Source of the DNA: Siminovitchia sediminis
GTDB lineage: Bacteria > Bacillota > Bacilli > Bacillales > Bacillaceae_C
Direction: 5' to 3'
Assembly: GCF_042680885.1 (NCBI RefSeq)
Contig: NZ_JBHUEO010000005.1
Span: 124,001 to 188,000 of the forward strand
DNA: 64,000 nt
The notes under the pieces are model-generated. The model made no database searches. It saw only the letters and a list, made by a program, of their open reading frames with translations, and had not been told where the DNA came from. Below are positions 43,288-53,130 of this stretch, in pieces. The translations under genes and the position numbers were made by a program. The number at the start of each line of letters is the position of its first letter. The first letter of the stretch is position 1.

Positions 43288-45494
43288 ATGTTCAAAAAAA
43301 AAATAGAAATATAGGAGCAGCACTGTTATTTTTAATATTCGGGCTGCTTTTTTTTATTTTGACCGTAAGATTTATTACGATTCAATATACCGGAGAAGTA
43401 AAAGGACAGCCTCTGGCTTCCAAAGCATCGCAACTGTATATGCGTTCAGATGTACTGAAAGCCAAGAGGGGCACCATTTATGACCGGGAAGGGGAAGTGA
43501 TTGCCGAGGACTCGGCGTCTTATACACTTGTGGCCGTGTTGGATGAAACGCTCACCACAGACCAGGAGAATCCAAACCATGTGGTGGATCCCCGAAAAAC
43601 TGCAGCAAAGCTGGCGGACTATATTTCACTCAGCGAGGAAGAAATCTATCGGCTGCTGACGAAAGAAGGAAGGAAACAAGTTGAGTTTGGCCCTGCCGGA
43701 CGCGACTTATCCCATCAGGTCAAAGAAGAAATAGAAAACCTGGATTTGCCTGGTATCGGCTTTAAAAAAGATACAAAACGCTTTTATCCCAACGGAGTGT
43801 TTGCCTCCCATTTAATCGGCTATGCTCAAAAAGAAGAAGCTGACGATAAGTCATCCAAAATTACAGGCCAGGCAGGCTTGGAAAAGAGCTATGATGAAAT
43901 GCTGAAGGGCGAAGATGGGGCGATCCGTTACAAGGGAGATGTATGGAATTACATTTTACCTAATTCGGAGAAACAAATTGATGAGCCGAAACACGGAAAA
44001 GATATGTACTTAACCATTGATAAAAAGATTCAAACCTTCCTGGAAGACGCAATGAATAAGGTGGATCGGGAATATTCACCCAGCAAAATCCTTGCCGTTG
44101 TGGCAGATCCAAAAACGGGTGCGATCGTTGCTATGGGACAGCGCCCCACTTATCATCCGGCAACTCGGGAAGGAATTGAAAAAACATGGCATAATGAAGT
44201 GGTTGAAACTACATTTGAACCAGGATCCACGATGAAAATCTTCTCTTTGGCTGCGGCTGTTGAAGAAGGGGTTTTTAATCCAAATGCTAAATTCAAATCC
44301 GGAAAGTACTACTTGGATAAAAAACAGCCCCCCATCAATGACCATAATCAGGGAAGAGGTTGGGGCACCATCACTTACCTTGAAGGTGTACAGCGCTCTT
44401 CCAACGTCGCATTCGCGTATTTGCTGGAAAAGATGGGAACAGACAAATGGAAACAGTATATGGACAAATTTCACTTTGGCAAAAAAACCGGAATTGCTCT
44501 TCCAAATGAGGCCAGCGGTAATATTTTATATAATTGGCCGATTGAAAAAGTGACGAGTGTGATGGGACAGGGAACAACAGTCACGTCCATGCAGATGATT
44601 CAAGCTGCAACGGCTATTGCCAATGACGGAAAAATGATGCAGCCCTATGTTGTTGATAAGATTATTGACCCGGCCAGCGGGGAAGTAACAAAAACAAAGC
44701 CGCAAGTGAGCGGACAGCCGATAAGTCCCGATACGGCCATAAAGGTACGGGATATATTGGAAACGGTCATCACTTCTGAGCATGGGACAGGAAGACAATT
44801 TTATCAGCTTGATGGATATTCGGTCGCCGGTAAAACAGGTACGGCGCAGATTGCCTCTCCTGGCGGCGGATATTTAACAGGCAGGGAGAATCATATCTTT
44901 TCATTTTTGGGAATGGCACCAAAAGAAGATCCGGAATTGCTGATGTATGTAGTGGTAGAAAAGCCGAAGTTAGAAATGGATGAAAATGGAGCTTTGCCTG
45001 TATCTGAAATTTTTAAACCAGTGATGCAAAGCAGTCTCCAATATTTAAATATTGAACCGCAGAAGATGGAAGAGACGAGGGTGACTGAATTACCTGATCT
45101 GACCAAAATGACGGTCCAGGAAGCCAAAGACTATTTAAAAGAAAAAGGATTATCGCCTGTCGTCATCGGAAATGGGGATAAAGTTACCGATCAATCACCC
45201 AAGCGTAAAGAAACGGTGATGGAAGGAGAAAAGGTAGTGATCCGAACAAATGGCAAGCTCTCCATGCCGAATGTGACCGGGTGGTCGAAAAGAGATGTAT
45301 TGAAGGTTGCCAACTTGGCGGAACTTCAAATCAATATGGTAGGAACAGGGTATGCAACGAAACAAAACATCAAGCCTAATGCTCCTATAACTCCGGGAGA
45401 ACAACTTGTTGTCAACTTTGCCACCCAAACAGAAATATTGGAACAGCAAAAAGCAAAAAAAGAAGTCACAGATACTGAAGCACCGCTTAATTAA
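43284..45494 (+). CDS. pbpB: Septal penicillin-binding protein 2B
   Basis: 736 residues. One N-terminal transmembrane helix (about 12-32), a dimerisation/pedestal domain, the transpeptidase domain with STMK (Ser315), SSN (372-374) and KTGTAQ (Lys517), then two PASTA domains (about 597-715). It crosslinks septal peptidoglycan with FtsW. The end of the protein carries an acidic/Gln-rich tail (EILEQQKAKKEVTD). Coupled to ftsL and followed by spoVD. Confidence 0.97.
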   Translation: MNVQKKNRNIGAALLFLIFGLLFFILTVRFITIQYTGEVKGQPLASKASQLYMRSDVLKAKRGTIYDREGEVIAEDSASYTLVAVLDETLTTDQENPNHVVDPRKTAAKLADYISLSEEEIYRLLTKEGRKQVEFGPAGRDLSHQVKEEIENLDLPGIGFKKDTKRFYPNGVFASHLIGYAQKEEADDKSSKITGQAGLEKSYDEMLKGEDGAIRYKGDVWNYILPNSEKQIDEPKHGKDMYLTIDKKIQTFLEDAMNKVDREYSPSKILAVVADPKTGAIVAMGQRPTYHPATREGIEKTWHNEVVETTFEPGSTMKIFSLAAAVEEGVFNPNAKFKSGKYYLDKKQPPINDHNQGRGWGTITYLEGVQRSSNVAFAYLLEKMGTDKWKQYMDKFHFGKKTGIALPNEASGNILYNWPIEKVTSVMGQGTTVTSMQMIQAATAIANDGKMMQPYVVDKIIDPASGEVTKTKPQVSGQPISPDTAIKVRDILETVITSEHGTGRQFYQLDGYSVAGKTGTAQIASPGGGYLTGRENHIFSFLGMAPKEDPELLMYVVVEKPKLEMDENGALPVSEIFKPVMQSSLQYLNIEPQKMEETRVTELPDLTKMTVQEAKDYLKEKGLSPVVIGNGDKVTDQSPKRKETVMEGEKVVIRTNGKLSMPNVTGWSKRDVLKVANLAELQINMVGTGYATKQNIKPNAPITPGEQLVVNFATQTEILEQQKAKKEVTDTEAPLN

Positions 45495-45586
45495 TAAGTA
45501 AGCTTCTGAATCATATAGAGCGATTGGTCTATTCAGACAGAAAAGGACATATAGTTGAACGAGCCGTAAAAAGAGGAGGGCCTTTT

Positions 45587-47500
45587 GTGAAGCGGGTTTC
45601 AACTGTTACAGTCAGGAAAAGACTTTCCTATTTTCTGTTGATGGGACTGATCGTTTTTTTAATCATTGATATACGGCTGGGTTATGTCCAGTTTGTACTA
45701 GGGGATGATTTATCGGAACGGGCGAGGGATTCATGGAGCAGGAACATTCCCTTTGAACCGGAACGCGGAAAAATTGTGGATCGAAATGGCGTTGCAATTG
45801 CAGAGAATAAAAGTGCCCCGACCGTTTATATTGTACCCAGGCAAATTGAAGATCCGCCGGAAGCAGCAGAAAGACTTGCGGCTGTTCTGAATGTTTCCAA
45901 GGAAAAACTGTACAAGCATATGACAGCTAATTCTTCTATAGAAAGAGTTCCTGAAGGCAGAAAAATTTCATATGAGAAAGCAAGGGAAGTCCGGGCATTG
46001 AATATCAAAGGAGTCTATATAGCGGAAGATTCCAAGCGCCATTATCCATTTGGAAGTTATTTATCCCATGTATTGGGTTTTACAGGCATCGATAATCAGG
46101 GATTGATGGGTCTTGAACTTTATTATGATGAAGAGCTTCAGGGGAAGAAAGGTTCCGTTCAATTTTTCTCAGATGCCAAAGGGAAAAGAATGCCCGATAT
46201 GTCTGACGATTATGAAGCGCCGGTAGATGGATTGGATCTCAAGTTGACCATCGACACAAGAATCCAAACAATTATGGAAAGGGAACTCGATAATGCGGAG
46301 GCAACGTTTAATCCGGATGGAATTGTAGCCATTGCAATGGATCCGAATAATGGTGAAATTCTTGCGATGTCAAGCAGGCCGACATTTGATCCGGCAGAGT
46401 TTCGGGACGTTCCTCAGGAAATCTATAATCGGAATTTACCGATCTGGAGTACGTATGAGCCTGGTTCTACCTTTAAGATTATTACTCTTGCTGCGGCTTT
46501 GGAAGAAGGCCTGGTTGATTTAGAGCATGACCACTTCCATGATCCGGGTTTTGTAAAGGTGGGCGGTGCTCATTTAAGGTGCTGGAAAAAAGGGGGGCAT
46601 GGGAGCCAGAGTTTTTTAGAGGTGGTTCAAAATTCCTGCAACCCCGGGTTTGTTGAACTGGGAGATCGTTTAGGAAAAGAAAAGCTGTTTGATTATATTA
46701 AAGGATTTGGATTTGGTCAAAAGACAGGCATTGATTTGGCAGGAGAGGGTACTGGCATATTGTTTAATATGGACCGCGTGGGACCGGTGGAGCAAGCTAC
46801 TACCTCTTTTGGCCAAGGGGTGTCAGTAACTCCCATCCAGCAGGTCGCTGCTGTAGCTGCAGCTGTAAACGGTGGAACGTTATATCAGCCGTACATTGCC
46901 AAGGAGCTTGTGGATCCTGTAACCGGTACAGTTGCCATGAGAAAGGCACCTGTAGCAAAACGGCAGGTTATCTCTGAAGAAACGTCCAAGGAGATCCGCC
47001 ATGCACTTGAAAGTGTAGTAGCACAGGGTACAGGAAAGAATGCTTTTATAGATACGTACAGAGTCGGAGGGAAAACAGGTACAGCCCAGAAAGCCAAGGA
47101 CGGACGATACCTGGAAAATAACCATATTGTATCGTTTATTGGATTTGCCCCGGCGGACGATCCCCAGATGGTTATATATATTGCTGTGGATAACCCAAAA
47201 GGGACGATTCAATTTGGTGGAACGGTGGCAGCCCCTATTGTGGGTAAAATAATGGAAGATTCCTTGCGGGCTCTAGATGTAAAGCCAAGAAAGAACCAAA
47301 TTGAAAAAGAGGAGAATTGGCTGGATCCCAAGATGGTAACGGTACCCGACTTGAAAGGAGCAACCAGGAAAGAGCTGCTGCATCAAATGCTTAATCTTCG
47401 GCTGGAAGTCAGCGGAGAAGGTTCCAAAGTGGTTCAGCAGGCACCCGATCCGGGTGTTAAAGTGGAAGAGGGTTCAGTTATCAGGGTTTATATGAAATAA
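45587..47500 (+). CDS. spoVD: Sporulation penicillin-binding protein SpoVD
   Basis: Start chosen at GTG (MKRVSTVTVRKRL), 6 nt after AGAGGAGGG; it puts the catalytic STFK serine at residue 294, as in B. subtilis SpoVD. 637 residues: one transmembrane helix (about 16-34), pedestal domain, transpeptidase with NSCNPG and KTGTAQ, and one C-terminal PASTA domain (about 580-637). It works with SpoVE to make spore cortex in the mother cell. In B. subtilis it has its own sigma-E promoter. A TCATATA element (45511-45517) could be its -35, but no clear -10 is seen. Confidence 0.97.
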   Translation: MKRVSTVTVRKRLSYFLLMGLIVFLIIDIRLGYVQFVLGDDLSERARDSWSRNIPFEPERGKIVDRNGVAIAENKSAPTVYIVPRQIEDPPEAAERLAAVLNVSKEKLYKHMTANSSIERVPEGRKISYEKAREVRALNIKGVYIAEDSKRHYPFGSYLSHVLGFTGIDNQGLMGLELYYDEELQGKKGSVQFFSDAKGKRMPDMSDDYEAPVDGLDLKLTIDTRIQTIMERELDNAEATFNPDGIVAIAMDPNNGEILAMSSRPTFDPAEFRDVPQEIYNRNLPIWSTYEPGSTFKIITLAAALEEGLVDLEHDHFHDPGFVKVGGAHLRCWKKGGHGSQSFLEVVQNSCNPGFVELGDRLGKEKLFDYIKGFGFGQKTGIDLAGEGTGILFNMDRVGPVEQATTSFGQGVSVTPIQQVAAVAAAVNGGTLYQPYIAKELVDPVTGTVAMRKAPVAKRQVISEETSKEIRHALESVVAQGTGKNAFIDTYRVGGKTGTAQKAKDGRYLENNHIVSFIGFAPADDPQMVIYIAVDNPKGTIQFGGTVAAPIVGKIMEDSLRALDVKPRKNQIEKEENWLDPKMVTVPDLKGATRKELLHQMLNLRLEVSGEGSKVVQQAPDPGVKVEEGSVIRVYMK

Positions 47501-47531
47501 AAAACACTTCACATTGGTGAAAGTTGGTACC

Positions 47532-47568
47532 CAAAAATCTACCCGAATTGATCACCGGGTAGATTTTT
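47532..47568 (+). terminator. Terminator after spoVD
   Basis: Stem AAAAATCTACCCG / CGGGTAGATTTTT. Confidence 0.9.
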
Positions 47569-47816
47569 CGAATGAAAGGAACTATTCTGCACGATGACTG
47601 GCATATAGATGTTATCGGTGGATTTTTCATATGAAACGGGTCAAGTATCTTCTTTGGGTTTTTCCGGAACTTTTGCTGTAAAGGACACCAAACCGAGTAT
47701 TATATGGTTTCCGAATATGGTAAAATGGTTGCTGATCAAAAAAAATTAGAGATTTATAGAAAAAGGGCATTACGATTACTTCATTAGTATTATCGAAATA
47801 GAAAGGACTTGTAAGA

Positions 47817-49277
47817 ATGAAGCTTCATACACTGTTAAACGCCTTGCCGCTTGTAAAGCCAACAAGCGAGAATCCTGAAATTACATGTATTGTGAATGAT
47901 CATAGAAAAGTAGAGCAGGGTGCACTGTTTATCTGTATCAAAGGCCATACGGCCGACGGCCATCAATTTGCCAAAGAAGCAGCTGAACAGGGAGCCTCTG
48001 CCATTCTCTCTGAAAAACACATGGATCTGCCGGTCCCTGTCGTTGTAGTAAGAGATACAAAGTACGCCATGGCAGTATTGGCTGATACATTTTATCAGCA
48101 TCCTACCTCCCAATTGCACTTGGTCGGAATAACCGGTACCAACGGAAAAACAACGACCACTTTTATCCTAGATGAGATTTTTAAGGAAGCCGGGCAAAAA
48201 ACTGGACTGATCGGCACAATCAGCATGAAAATCGGTGACCGGGTGATTGAAACAAAGAACACGACACCAGATACGATCGTATTGCAGGAAACCTTTGCTG
48301 ATATGGTCAGTCATGGGGTAAATGCCGCAGTGATGGAAGTCTCTTCCCATGCACTCGTCCAGGGAAGGGTCAACGGCTGTGATTTTGATGTGGCTGTCTT
48401 TACTAATCTGTCTCAGGACCATTTGGATTATCATGAAACGATGGAAGAATATCAGCGTGCAAAAGGCCTATTATTTACCAAGCTCGGCAATACTTATGCC
48501 ACCCCAAAATTTGCTGTGATTAATGCAGATGATCCGGCTGGAGGTCAATTTATAGCTGACACTTCGGCACATGTGGTGACCTATGGAATCGATCATCCTG
48601 CTGATTTTAGTGCCGAGCACCTGAAGATAGGCAGAACCGGTACAACATTTACTCTTTCCTCACCTGAAGGAAAGACAGAAATAGCGCTGAAGCTGATGGG
48701 AAAGTTCAGCGTATACAATACACTTGCTGCGATAGCGGCTGGGTATGTATCGGGAGTGCCGCTTGAAACGATCATTCGAACAGTAGAAAAGGTACACGGT
48801 GTTCCCGGAAGGTTTGAAAGTGTAGACGAGGGACAAGATTTTTCTGTTATCGTAGACTATGCCCATACACCTGACAGTTTGGAAAACGTATTGAAAACGA
48901 TTGGGGAGTTCGCCGGAAAAAGGGTATTTGCGATTGTCGGGTGCGGAGGTGACCGGGACCGTACAAAGCGTCCACTGATGGCTAAGGTTGCTTGCGACTA
49001 TGCAACTGACCCTATATTCACTTCAGATAATCCGCGTACGGAAGACCCGCTTGCCATTTTAAATGACATGGAACAAGGGGTGAAAGGAAGAACATATCAA
49101 GTGATCCCTGATCGAAAAAAAGCAATAGTGGCTGCTATACAAGCTGCTCATGCGGGGGATATTGTGTTAATTGCCGGTAAGGGACATGAAACCTATCAGA
49201 TTATTGGCAATCAGGTCTTGGATTTTGATGACCGCCAGATTGCGAGGAATGCGATTAAGGAGTATAAGAAATGCTGA
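47817..49277 (+). CDS. murE: UDP-MurNAc-tripeptide ligase MurE, meso-DAP type
   Basis: 486 residues. ATP-binding GITGTNGKTTT (about 107-117) and the amino-acid selection motif DNPR (404-407), which marks meso-diaminopimelate as the added residue rather than lysine. It carries out the third amino acid addition of the peptidoglycan stem. A 250-bp gap with a terminator separates it from spoVD, so it has its own promoter; GAAAGGA precedes the ATG. Its stop overlaps a small ORF by 7 bp. Confidence 0.97.
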   Translation: MKLHTLLNALPLVKPTSENPEITCIVNDHRKVEQGALFICIKGHTADGHQFAKEAAEQGASAILSEKHMDLPVPVVVVRDTKYAMAVLADTFYQHPTSQLHLVGITGTNGKTTTTFILDEIFKEAGQKTGLIGTISMKIGDRVIETKNTTPDTIVLQETFADMVSHGVNAAVMEVSSHALVQGRVNGCDFDVAVFTNLSQDHLDYHETMEEYQRAKGLLFTKLGNTYATPKFAVINADDPAGGQFIADTSAHVVTYGIDHPADFSAEHLKIGRTGTTFTLSSPEGKTEIALKLMGKFSVYNTLAAIAAGYVSGVPLETIIRTVEKVHGVPGRFESVDEGQDFSVIVDYAHTPDSLENVLKTIGEFAGKRVFAIVGCGGDRDRTKRPLMAKVACDYATDPIFTSDNPRTEDPLAILNDMEQGVKGRTYQVIPDRKKAIVAAIQAAHAGDIVLIAGKGHETYQIIGNQVLDFDDRQIARNAIKEYKKC

Positions 49278-49441
49278 CATATGAAGATGTGGAAAGGATC
49301 ATACCTGATCATAAAGGTGATAGAAAAGATGAAAATAAAACAGTTGTCTTCTTGCAAAAGCAAGGAGCAGCCGGAATGTTAAGGAAGTACATCAAAAAAG
49401 AAAGACAAAACATCAGGAAATTCGGGGGGGATCAAATATGA
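49271..49441 (+). CDS. Candidate 56-residue protein overlapping murE and mraY
   Basis: An ATG inside the last seven bases of murE (ATGCTGA) opens a frame of 56 codons that ends by overlapping the mraY start (ATATGA). The product begins MLTYEDVERI and is strongly basic toward its end (LRKYIKKERQNIRK). It has no membrane helix and no recognised family. B. subtilis has no gene here. The double overlap is typical of coupled operon genes. No separate ribosome binding site is seen, so translation would rely on coupling. Confidence 0.45.
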   Translation: MLTYEDVERIIPDHKGDRKDENKTVVFLQKQGAAGMLRKYIKKERQNIRKFGGDQI

Positions 49442-50412
49442 TAGAAAGAGTTGTTCTATTTACGATCATCATGTCCTTTTTGATTACCGTACTGCTATCC
49501 CCCCTCTTTATCCCTTTTTTAAGAAGGCTGAAATTTGGCCAGAGCATTCGGGACGAGGGCCCAAAATCCCATCAAAAGAAAAGTGGAACCCCGACAATGG
49601 GAGGGATATTGATCATCATCTCCCTGATTGTGACTACATTGGTGATGACCGGAAAATATACTGAGCCGGGTTCCGATACATATTTACTCATTTTAGTCAC
49701 CTTTGGATACGGTCTGCTGGGATTTCTTGATGATTTTATCAAGATTGTCATGAAACGCAATCTTGGTTTGACCTCCAAACAAAAGCTGCTTGGACAAATC
49801 ATGATTGCCCTGATCTTTTATTTTGTGTTAAGAAATCTGGATTTTTCTACAGAAATAGCCATTCCCTTAACTGGTCTTTCAATAGATCTGGGAATTTTCT
49901 ATTCATTATTTATCATTTTTTGGATGGTAGGATTCTCTAATGCTGTAAATTTAACCGATGGATTGGATGGCCTTGTATCAGGGACGTCCGCCATTGCATT
50001 TGGTGCTTTTGCTATTTTGGCATGGAGCCAGTCCCAGTATGAAATAGCAGTATTTTCTGTTGCCGTGGTGGGTGCGGTATTGGGCTTTCTTGTGTTTAAT
50101 GCCCATCCTGCCAAAGTATTTATGGGGGATACGGGATCCCTTGCACTTGGAGGCGCAATAGCAGCAGTTTCCATCCTTACAAAATCTGAGTTCATTCTTC
50201 TCGTTATCGGTGGTATATTTGTAATTGAAACGCTATCGGTCATTTTGCAGGTGATATCATTTAAGCTGACGGGAAAAAGAATTTTTAAAATGAGTCCGCT
50301 GCACCATCATTATGAGCTGATAGGCTGGTCAGAATGGCGAGTAGTTGTTACATTTTGGGCTGTTGGACTTCTTTGTGCCATTCTGGGAATCTACATAGAG
50401 GTGTGGGTCTGA
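49438..50412 (+). CDS. mraY: Phospho-MurNAc-pentapeptide transferase MraY
   Basis: 324 residues, ten transmembrane helices. A run of seven G residues serves as ribosome binding site. Catalytic and substrate motifs: GTPTMGG (about 44-50), LGFLDDFIK, NLTDGLDGL (about 178-186), HPAKVFMGDTGSL and MSPLHHHYE. It loads the pentapeptide onto undecaprenyl phosphate to make lipid I. murD follows within 2 bp. Confidence 0.97.
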   Translation: MIERVVLFTIIMSFLITVLLSPLFIPFLRRLKFGQSIRDEGPKSHQKKSGTPTMGGILIIISLIVTTLVMTGKYTEPGSDTYLLILVTFGYGLLGFLDDFIKIVMKRNLGLTSKQKLLGQIMIALIFYFVLRNLDFSTEIAIPLTGLSIDLGIFYSLFIIFWMVGFSNAVNLTDGLDGLVSGTSAIAFGAFAILAWSQSQYEIAVFSVAVVGAVLGFLVFNAHPAKVFMGDTGSLALGGAIAAVSILTKSEFILLVIGGIFVIETLSVILQVISFKLTGKRIFKMSPLHHHYELIGWSEWRVVVTFWAVGLLCAILGIYIEVWV

Positions 50413-50413
50413 A

Positions 50414-51775
50414 TTGAAGAAAATTACGGATTATCAGCATAAAAAAATACTTGTGCTCGGGTTGGCGAAAAGCGGTGTCGCAGCCGCTACATTGCTGCAT
50501 GAATTAGGTGCCTTTGTCACTGTAAACGATCAGAAACCTTTTGAGGAAAATTCTGCTGCACAGGGCTTGCTTGAAAAAGGAATTACAGTCATTTGCGGAA
50601 GCCATCCACCAGAGCTTCTTGATGAAGGTTTCGAATTGATTGTAAAGAATCCAGGAATTCCTTATACGAATCCCCTGGTAGCAAAGGCTATGAAAATGGG
50701 TATTCCTATTATTACAGAAATTGAACTTGCCTATCGTATTTCTGAAGCTGACATGATCGGGATCACCGGCTCCAACGGAAAAACAACCACAACCACGCTG
50801 ATTTTCAAAATGCTGGAGCAAGCCTCCATGCATCCTTTGATTGCAGGAAATATCGGTACAGTGGCGTCAGAAGTAGCAATGAAGGCTACTGCAGAAAATC
50901 AGATGGTTGTTGAGCTATCATCTTTTCAATTGATGGGTGTAGATCAATTTAAACCCCATATAGCGGTTATTACAAATTTATACGATGCTCATCTTGATTA
51001 TCATGGAACGAGAGAAAATTATGCAAAAGCAAAGGCAAATATTACATTAAATCAGACAGAATCGGATTTTCTGGTCGTTAATGCCGACCAGGAAGAACTT
51101 CTTGAGTGGGTCAGCTATTCCAAGGCAGCCCGGATCCCATTTTCTACTCAAAGGTTTCTTAAAGAGGGAGTATCCATTAAAAACGGCCGCATTGTCTATT
51201 TTGGTGAGGAAATAATCGATACAGGAGACATCCTGCTGCCCGGAAAGCATAATCTTGAAAATATCCTTGCAGCCATAGCTGCAGTTAAGATCGTTGGGGT
51301 CGGCAATGAGGCAATCCAACATGTACTCAAAACATTTCAGGGAGTCCAGCATCGGACCCAGTTTGTTGATGAAGTACATGGGAGAAAGTTTTATAACGAT
51401 TCCAAAGCGACAAACATTTTGGCCACTCAAAGTGCCTTGCAGGCTTTCCGGCAGCCGGTCGTGTTGTTGGCGGGAGGATTGGACAGGGGGAACGGATTTA
51501 CCGGGCTTGTGCCCTATCTGTCCGGGGTCAAGGCTTTGGTACTCTTTGGTGAAACAGCCAAAAAACTCGAGGAAGCCGGAAAAAAGGCGGGAATACAAAC
51601 GATTATTCACGTCGATAATGTAGAGGAGGCTGTTCCGGTATCCTATCACTTATCCGAACCGGGTGATGTTGTACTCCTTTCCCCTGCCTGTGCAAGCTGG
51701 GATCAATACAAAACATTTGAAATCAGGGGGCATATTTTTGAACAAGCGGTGCATAGATTGAAAGAGAGCCAATAA
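50414..51775 (+). CDS. murD: UDP-MurNAc-L-Ala:D-Glu ligase MurD
   Basis: 453 residues, TTG start, one base after the mraY stop, with GAGGTG upstream in mraY. Rossmann-like N domain (LVLGLAKSGVAA), ATP motif GITGSNGKTTT (about 116-126), HLDYHGTRENYAKAK and NDSKATN (about 326-332). Adds D-glutamate to UDP-MurNAc-L-Ala. Same Mur ligase family as MurE, with distinct substrate motifs. Confidence 0.97.
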   Translation: MKKITDYQHKKILVLGLAKSGVAAATLLHELGAFVTVNDQKPFEENSAAQGLLEKGITVICGSHPPELLDEGFELIVKNPGIPYTNPLVAKAMKMGIPIITEIELAYRISEADMIGITGSNGKTTTTTLIFKMLEQASMHPLIAGNIGTVASEVAMKATAENQMVVELSSFQLMGVDQFKPHIAVITNLYDAHLDYHGTRENYAKAKANITLNQTESDFLVVNADQEELLEWVSYSKAARIPFSTQRFLKEGVSIKNGRIVYFGEEIIDTGDILLPGKHNLENILAAIAAVKIVGVGNEAIQHVLKTFQGVQHRTQFVDEVHGRKFYNDSKATNILATQSALQAFRQPVVLLAGGLDRGNGFTGLVPYLSGVKALVLFGETAKKLEEAGKKAGIQTIIHVDNVEEAVPVSYHLSEPGDVVLLSPACASWDQYKTFEIRGHIFEQAVHRLKESQ

Positions 51776-51824
51776 CAGGTGTATGGAACAGGCTTAAATT
51801 CAGTGGAGGCAGAGGTGCTGACTG

Positions 51825-52925
51825 TTGCCGTTAAAAAAATCTACACCCGATTTCATTTTAATTATCGTTACCATGACTTTGTTGGCCATTGGGCTGATTA
51901 TGGTTTACAGCGCCAGTGCTGTCTGGGCTGATTATAAGTTTAATGATTCTTTTTTCTTTGCAAAAAGGCAGCTGCTTTTTGCAGGGCTTGGCTTTGCCGC
52001 CATGTTTTTTATGATGAATATTGATTATTGGTCATGGCGGAAGTGGGCCAAGCCCATGCTGCTGATTTGCTTCATTTTGCTCGTGGCAGTTTTAATTCCC
52101 GGTATCGGAATGGAAAGAAATGGTTCACGGAGCTGGATTGGAGTCGGTGCTTTTTCCGTGCAGCCGTCCGAATTTATTAAACTCGCATTGATTGCTTTTT
52201 TGGCAAAGTTCCTGTCTGAACAGCAAAGATACATTACAACCATAAGGAAAGGGCTGGTTCCTTCACTTTCGTTAGTATTTCTTGCCTTTGCCCTGATCAT
52301 GCTGCAGCCTGACCTTGGTACAGGGACTGTGATGGTTGGAACATGCTTCATCATGCTGTTTATTGCCGGAGCCAGGATCCTTCACTTTGTCATTTTGGGA
52401 CTGATTGGTTTGGCAGGCTTTGTTGGTCTGATTTTATCGGCCCCCTACAGAATGGCAAGGATTACATCTTTTCTTGACCCGTGGCAAGATCCTCTGAACA
52501 GCGGGTTCCAAATCATTCAATCGCTGTATGCCATCGGTCCGGGAGGATTATTTGGCTTAGGTTTGGGACAGAGCAGACAGAAATTCTTTTACTTGCCTGA
52601 ACCGCAGACGGATTTCATTTTTGCCATACTTTCGGAAGAACTGGGATTTATCGGCGGAAGCCTCGTCATTTTATTATTCGCCCTTTTGCTGTGGCGGGGC
52701 ATTAAGATAGCTTTGGGAGCGCCCGATTTATACGGCAGCTTTCTTGCAGTAGGAATTATATCAATGATCGCAATCCAAGTGATGATTAACATCGGAGTCG
52801 TTACGGGGTTGATGCCTGTTACCGGAATTACACTTCCCTTCCTCAGCTATGGAGGTTCCTCTTTGACAATTATGCTTATGGCAGTGGGAGTATTGTTAAA
52901 CATAAGCCGCTATGCACGTTTCTAG
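51825..52925 (+). CDS. spoVE: Spore cortex glycosyltransferase SpoVE (SEDS family)
   Basis: 366 residues with about ten transmembrane helices, TTG start after AGAGGTG. SEDS marks: VYSASAVWA, QPSEFIKLA, LQPDLGTG and the C-terminal ITLPFLSYGGSS. It is the paralogue of FtsW at 12-13 kb. Its place between murD and murG identifies it as SpoVE, the lipid II polymerase used with SpoVD for cortex. Confidence 0.95.
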   Translation: MPLKKSTPDFILIIVTMTLLAIGLIMVYSASAVWADYKFNDSFFFAKRQLLFAGLGFAAMFFMMNIDYWSWRKWAKPMLLICFILLVAVLIPGIGMERNGSRSWIGVGAFSVQPSEFIKLALIAFLAKFLSEQQRYITTIRKGLVPSLSLVFLAFALIMLQPDLGTGTVMVGTCFIMLFIAGARILHFVILGLIGLAGFVGLILSAPYRMARITSFLDPWQDPLNSGFQIIQSLYAIGPGGLFGLGLGQSRQKFFYLPEPQTDFIFAILSEELGFIGGSLVILLFALLLWRGIKIALGAPDLYGSFLAVGIISMIAIQVMINIGVVTGLMPVTGITLPFLSYGGSSLTIMLMAVGVLLNISRYARF

Positions 52926-52927
52926 CC

Positions 52928-52960
52928 AAAGAGCTCAATTGAATTTGGGTTCTTTTTTGT
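52928..52960 (+). terminator. Probable terminator after spoVE
   Basis: A 10-bp stem with two G-T pairs (AAGAGCTCAA / TTGGGTTCTT) and a T-run. Confidence 0.65.
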
Positions 52961-53130
52961 TTGTCTGTAAAGCAGGAAAAACTGCTTGAAAAGCATATAT
53001 CAATACATCACGTACTTTCTATTACAATTAAACAACAATACGTTAGGAAAACATTTTTCTTATAAAAAATATAGTACAATAAGATCATTAAGAAGTTTGT
53101 TTATTAGAATAGACTAACTGGGGTGTTCTC

